NCBI GenBank assembly: GCA_017632775.1
Contig: JAGBQR010000007.1
Span: forward strand, 1 to 41,837
From: Oscillospiraceae bacterium
GTDB taxonomy: Bacteria; Bacillota; Clostridia; Oscillospirales; Oscillospiraceae
Direction: 5' to 3'
DNA length: 41,837 bases
The translations under genes were made by a program, and so were the position numbers. Numbering within the stretch: position 1 is the first letter of the stretch; the number at the start of each line of letters is the position of its first letter. Below, piece after piece: positions 39,829 to 41,837 of this stretch. Below the pieces are notes generated by a model. That model did not search any database. It was not told where the DNA came from and worked only from the letters and a program-made list of their open reading frames with translations.

Positions 39829-40920
39829 TCAGAACTTCCCTCCGTTGAGAGAATCGAGATACATTTTGACCATCATAGCCACCTTGAATACAATCGCATG
39901 GTCAAATTCCCGCAGATCCAGCCCCGTGAGCTTCTTTATCTTTTCCAGACGATAAACCAGCGTATTGCGGTGTACATAAAGCTTTCTGGAAGTTTCGGAC
40001 ACATTCAGATTGTTTTCAAAGAAACGGTTGATCGTTTCAAGCGTATCGTCGTCAAGTGTTTCGATCGGGTTCTTTTTGAATACTTCCCTAAGGAACATCT
40101 CACACAGCGTGGTCGGCAGCTGATAAATGATCCTGCCGAGACCGAGGCTTTCATAATAGACGATGCTTTTATCGCTTTCAAACACATGGCCGACATCGAT
40201 GGCGACCTGAGACTCCTTATACCGGTCGGCAAGCTCGCGCAGATGGTGAGCATCCGTACTTACCCCGATAACACAGGTGATGTCGAGATCTTCCTTCAGT
40301 GTTTTTTCGATCGCGCGGGCGGCTTCATCCACTTCATTGTGCGAATCTTTCGAAGAAAGAGCTTTGATCACGACGATATCCGTCTCGTTGATGTTCAGGA
40401 CAAAGTCCTTCTGTTTCTCCGGAAACAGGCGCTGGATCGATTCGACCGCGGCCACATCCGCTTTGTCCGTCTGCCTTACGAGGATGACGCTGCGAAGTTC
40501 GTCGGTCGAAAAGTGCAGTTCTTTTGCGCGAACATAGATATCTCCCGGGAGGATATTGTCGGAGATGATGTTTTTCACAAAAGCCGCTTTGTTGTGCTTT
40601 TCTTCATAATTGTTTTTCGACTCGTTGAAAGCGACTGCCGCTACGATGCTCAGCGCTTTAGAGTCGGGTCCGGATCCGTTTGCGAATGCATAGTATTCCG
40701 TTTTCCCGGAATCTGAAACAAGAGGCGCATACGCTCTCAGTTCAGTCTGGACCGGCAGACCTCCGCTTTCAAGGACCTGCGGAAAATCGCTGAGTTTCGA
40801 ACCGATCAGCGATAATTCCGTTGCGGAAACCACAGTCCCCTGATCATCGACGACGCCGATGGTCTTATCCACGGAATCTTTCATCTGCACGACAACATTC
40901 TGAAATATTCTACCGGACAT
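39829..40920 (-). CDS. CdaR/PucR-type transcriptional regulator
   Basis: A 363-residue regulator with an N-terminal putative sensor (about 1-110; the segment KTIGVVDDQGTVVSATELSLIGS recalls a diacid-sensing domain), a degenerate GGDEF-like middle (about 130-290) and a C-terminal PucR helix-turn-helix NNLNVSETSRKLYVHRNTLVYRLEKIKKLTG. Members respond to small carboxylate metabolites; the ligand here is unknown. It sits just upstream of ftsEX, an arrangement that recurs in Clostridia, so it may control the division operon or itself. The ribosome binding site GGGAGG is seven bases before the ATG. Confidence 0.85.
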   Translation of the reverse strand: MSGRIFQNVVVQMKDSVDKTIGVVDDQGTVVSATELSLIGSKLSDFPQVLESGGLPVQTELRAYAPLVSDSGKTEYYAFANGSGPDSKALSIVAAVAFNESKNNYEEKHNKAAFVKNIISDNILPGDIYVRAKELHFSTDELRSVILVRQTDKADVAAVESIQRLFPEKQKDFVLNINETDIVVIKALSSKDSHNEVDEAARAIEKTLKEDLDITCVIGVSTDAHHLRELADRYKESQVAIDVGHVFESDKSIVYYESLGLGRIIYQLPTTLCEMFLREVFKKNPIETLDDDTLETINRFFENNLNVSETSRKLYVHRNTLVYRLEKIKKLTGLDLREFDHAIVFKVAMMVKMYLDSLNGGKF

Positions 40921-41002
40921 AATGCATCCTCCCTATTTGGCGCTGCACTGGGCAGCGGAAATATTAAGCAAAACGACCATAACCCATAAAGCAGTGTTTT
41001 AT

Positions 41003-41031
41003 ATAATAACTCAGTTTTATGGTATTTTCAA
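41003..41031 (-). promoter_or_regulatory. Predicted promoter of the cdaR-like/ftsEX operon
   Basis: On the minus strand TTGAAA (41026-41031), 17 bases, TATTAT (41003-41008). The leader before the first gene would be about 75 bases. Confidence 0.7.
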
Positions 41032-41085
41032 TAGAAATCTTGTCCGGTTTTTGTGAAAGATTATGACTTTCTTGTGTTATCGCTC

Positions 41086-41114
41086 AAAAAACGCCTCTGA
41101 AACAGGGTGTTTTT
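41086..41114 (-). terminator. Probable terminator after the pseudouridine synthase gene
   Basis: Minus-strand AAAAACACC and GGCGTTTTTT form an A/T-rich stem with one mismatch and a 10-base loop ending in a T-run. It is weak in G+C but in the right place. Confidence 0.45.
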
Positions 41115-41117
41115 CGA

Positions 41118-41834
41118 CTATTTGCTGTTAAATATTTTGCACAATTCCTCTTCTTTCAATTCTCTGCATGTCCCTTCGCGAAGAGAATCATCGAGCCGCA
41201 GACCGCCTATCGCTGTACGCTGAAGCTGCAGAACAGGTTTGCCTCTTGATGCCAGCATACGCTTGACCTGATGATACTTTCCTTCCATCACTGTCACGCG
41301 GCAGCTGTTTCCGCCGGTCAGCTCAAGTTTCGCGGGAAGGCAGTGAAGCCCGTCCTTCAGGACGAGCCCTTCCGCAAAAGCCTTCACGTCCTCCTCATCC
41401 GGGATCCCGTCCACCTCGGCGATGTATATCTTGGCCACACCGGAAGCCGGTGAGATCACCCGGTGGGCAAGATCGCCGTCATTGGTGAGCAGAAGCAGCC
41501 CCCTCGTATCCTTATCCAGTCTTCCTACCGGGAAGAGGCCGAGTTTTCTCTGCGTTTCATCCAGCAGATCCAGGACCGTATCCTGCTTCCGGTCCTCCGT
41601 GACGGAAAGCACTCCGGCCGGTTTGTTCATCAGACAATACCGGAACCGGGAGGTATTGACCGGCTTCCCGTCCGCAAGGATCCGGACCGCGTCCCGGTCG
41701 ATCCTGCTCTCAGGGGAATTCGCCGGGACACCGTCTACTAGGATCCTTCCGGAGCGGATCATTTTCCGGATCTCGCTTCGGCTGGCCACACCGGCATCCG
41801 AATGCACTTTATCGAGCCTTTCCGTCGGTCTCAT
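41118..41834 (-). CDS. RsuA/RluB-family rRNA pseudouridine synthase
   Basis: Converts a uridine in rRNA to pseudouridine. The 238 residues show an N-terminal S4 RNA-binding domain (ERLDKVHSDAGVASRSEIRKMI) and the catalytic core with VGRLDKDTRGLLLLTNDG, whose Asp107 is the catalytic Asp, plus KIYIAEVDG and EGKYHQVKRMLASRGKPVLQLQR. Length and motif form favour the RsuA side (16S rRNA), but the target cannot be fixed from sequence. The ATG at 41834 starts 3 bases inside the window; an earlier start outside is possible though unlikely, as the S4 domain begins normally. Confidence 0.92.
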   Translation of the reverse strand: MRPTERLDKVHSDAGVASRSEIRKMIRSGRILVDGVPANSPESRIDRDAVRILADGKPVNTSRFRYCLMNKPAGVLSVTEDRKQDTVLDLLDETQRKLGLFPVGRLDKDTRGLLLLTNDGDLAHRVISPASGVAKIYIAEVDGIPDEEDVKAFAEGLVLKDGLHCLPAKLELTGGNSCRVTVMEGKYHQVKRMLASRGKPVLQLQRTAIGGLRLDDSLREGTCRELKEEELCKIFNSK

Positions 41835-41837
41835 CCC

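Overview
The window is a typical chromosomal stretch of a Gram-positive anaerobe of the Clostridia (Bacillota). This is inferred from gene content and order: a rlmB/SpoU-dprA-topA-trmFO-plsX-rnc-smc-ftsY cluster, a CdaR-like regulator ahead of ftsEX, strong AGGAGG-type ribosome binding sites, sigma-A style promoters, and single-membrane lipoproteins. No rRNA, tRNA, insertion sequence, prophage or CRISPR array was seen. Almost all genes lie on the minus strand; only a racemase-like gene and udk are on plus.

Region 1 (1-15.2 kb) is one long minus-strand housekeeping operon. It reads SpoU rRNA methylase, dprA, topA, trmFO, plsX, rnc, radical SAM protein, smc, ftsY, rdgB, yhbY, yqeK, rsfS, leuS (cut by the window edge). 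Many junctions are 4-base overlaps. acpP and nadD, which often sit in this neighbourhood, are absent. Region 2 (15.2-18.25 kb) is a methionine ABC transporter operon, metQ-metN-metI. Its leader contains a strong promoter, a 25-codon peptide with eight Met codons, alternative RNA pairings and an intrinsic terminator, which together look like a ribosome-mediated methionine attenuator. I consider this the most interesting element in the window. Region 3 (18.4-21.1 kb) holds an Asp/Glu racemase-like gene and a glyA plus ThyX-like pair.

Region 4 (21.1-27.7 kb) is purine/pyrimidine nucleoside salvage: a BMP-type nucleoside ABC transporter (lipoprotein, double ATPase, two permeases), a deoD gene interrupted by an in-frame stop just before its catalytic Arg, and a divergent udk. 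Region 5 (27.7-31.5 kb) is copper homeostasis: csoR with a clear operator, then copA whose C-terminus is a fused CopZ domain that keeps its own ribosome binding site, next to an EamA transporter. Region 6 (31.6-34.25 kb) is greA-lysS; LysS carries a C-terminal tRNA-binding domain joined by a Cys-rich linker. Region 7 (34.2-41.0 kb) is a cell-division and cell-wall operon: CdaR-like regulator, ftsE, ftsX, two tandem coiled-coil M23 peptidases and an S41-family protein that has lost its catalytic Ser and Lys. An RsuA/RluB-type pseudouridine synthase closes the window.

Functional links: transporter operons place the substrate-binding lipoprotein first and follow it with a terminator-like hairpin, which should give more binding protein than membrane complex. 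FtsEX probably controls the two M23 hydrolases at the septum. All functional statements rest on motif recognition and context; no searches or folding programs were run.
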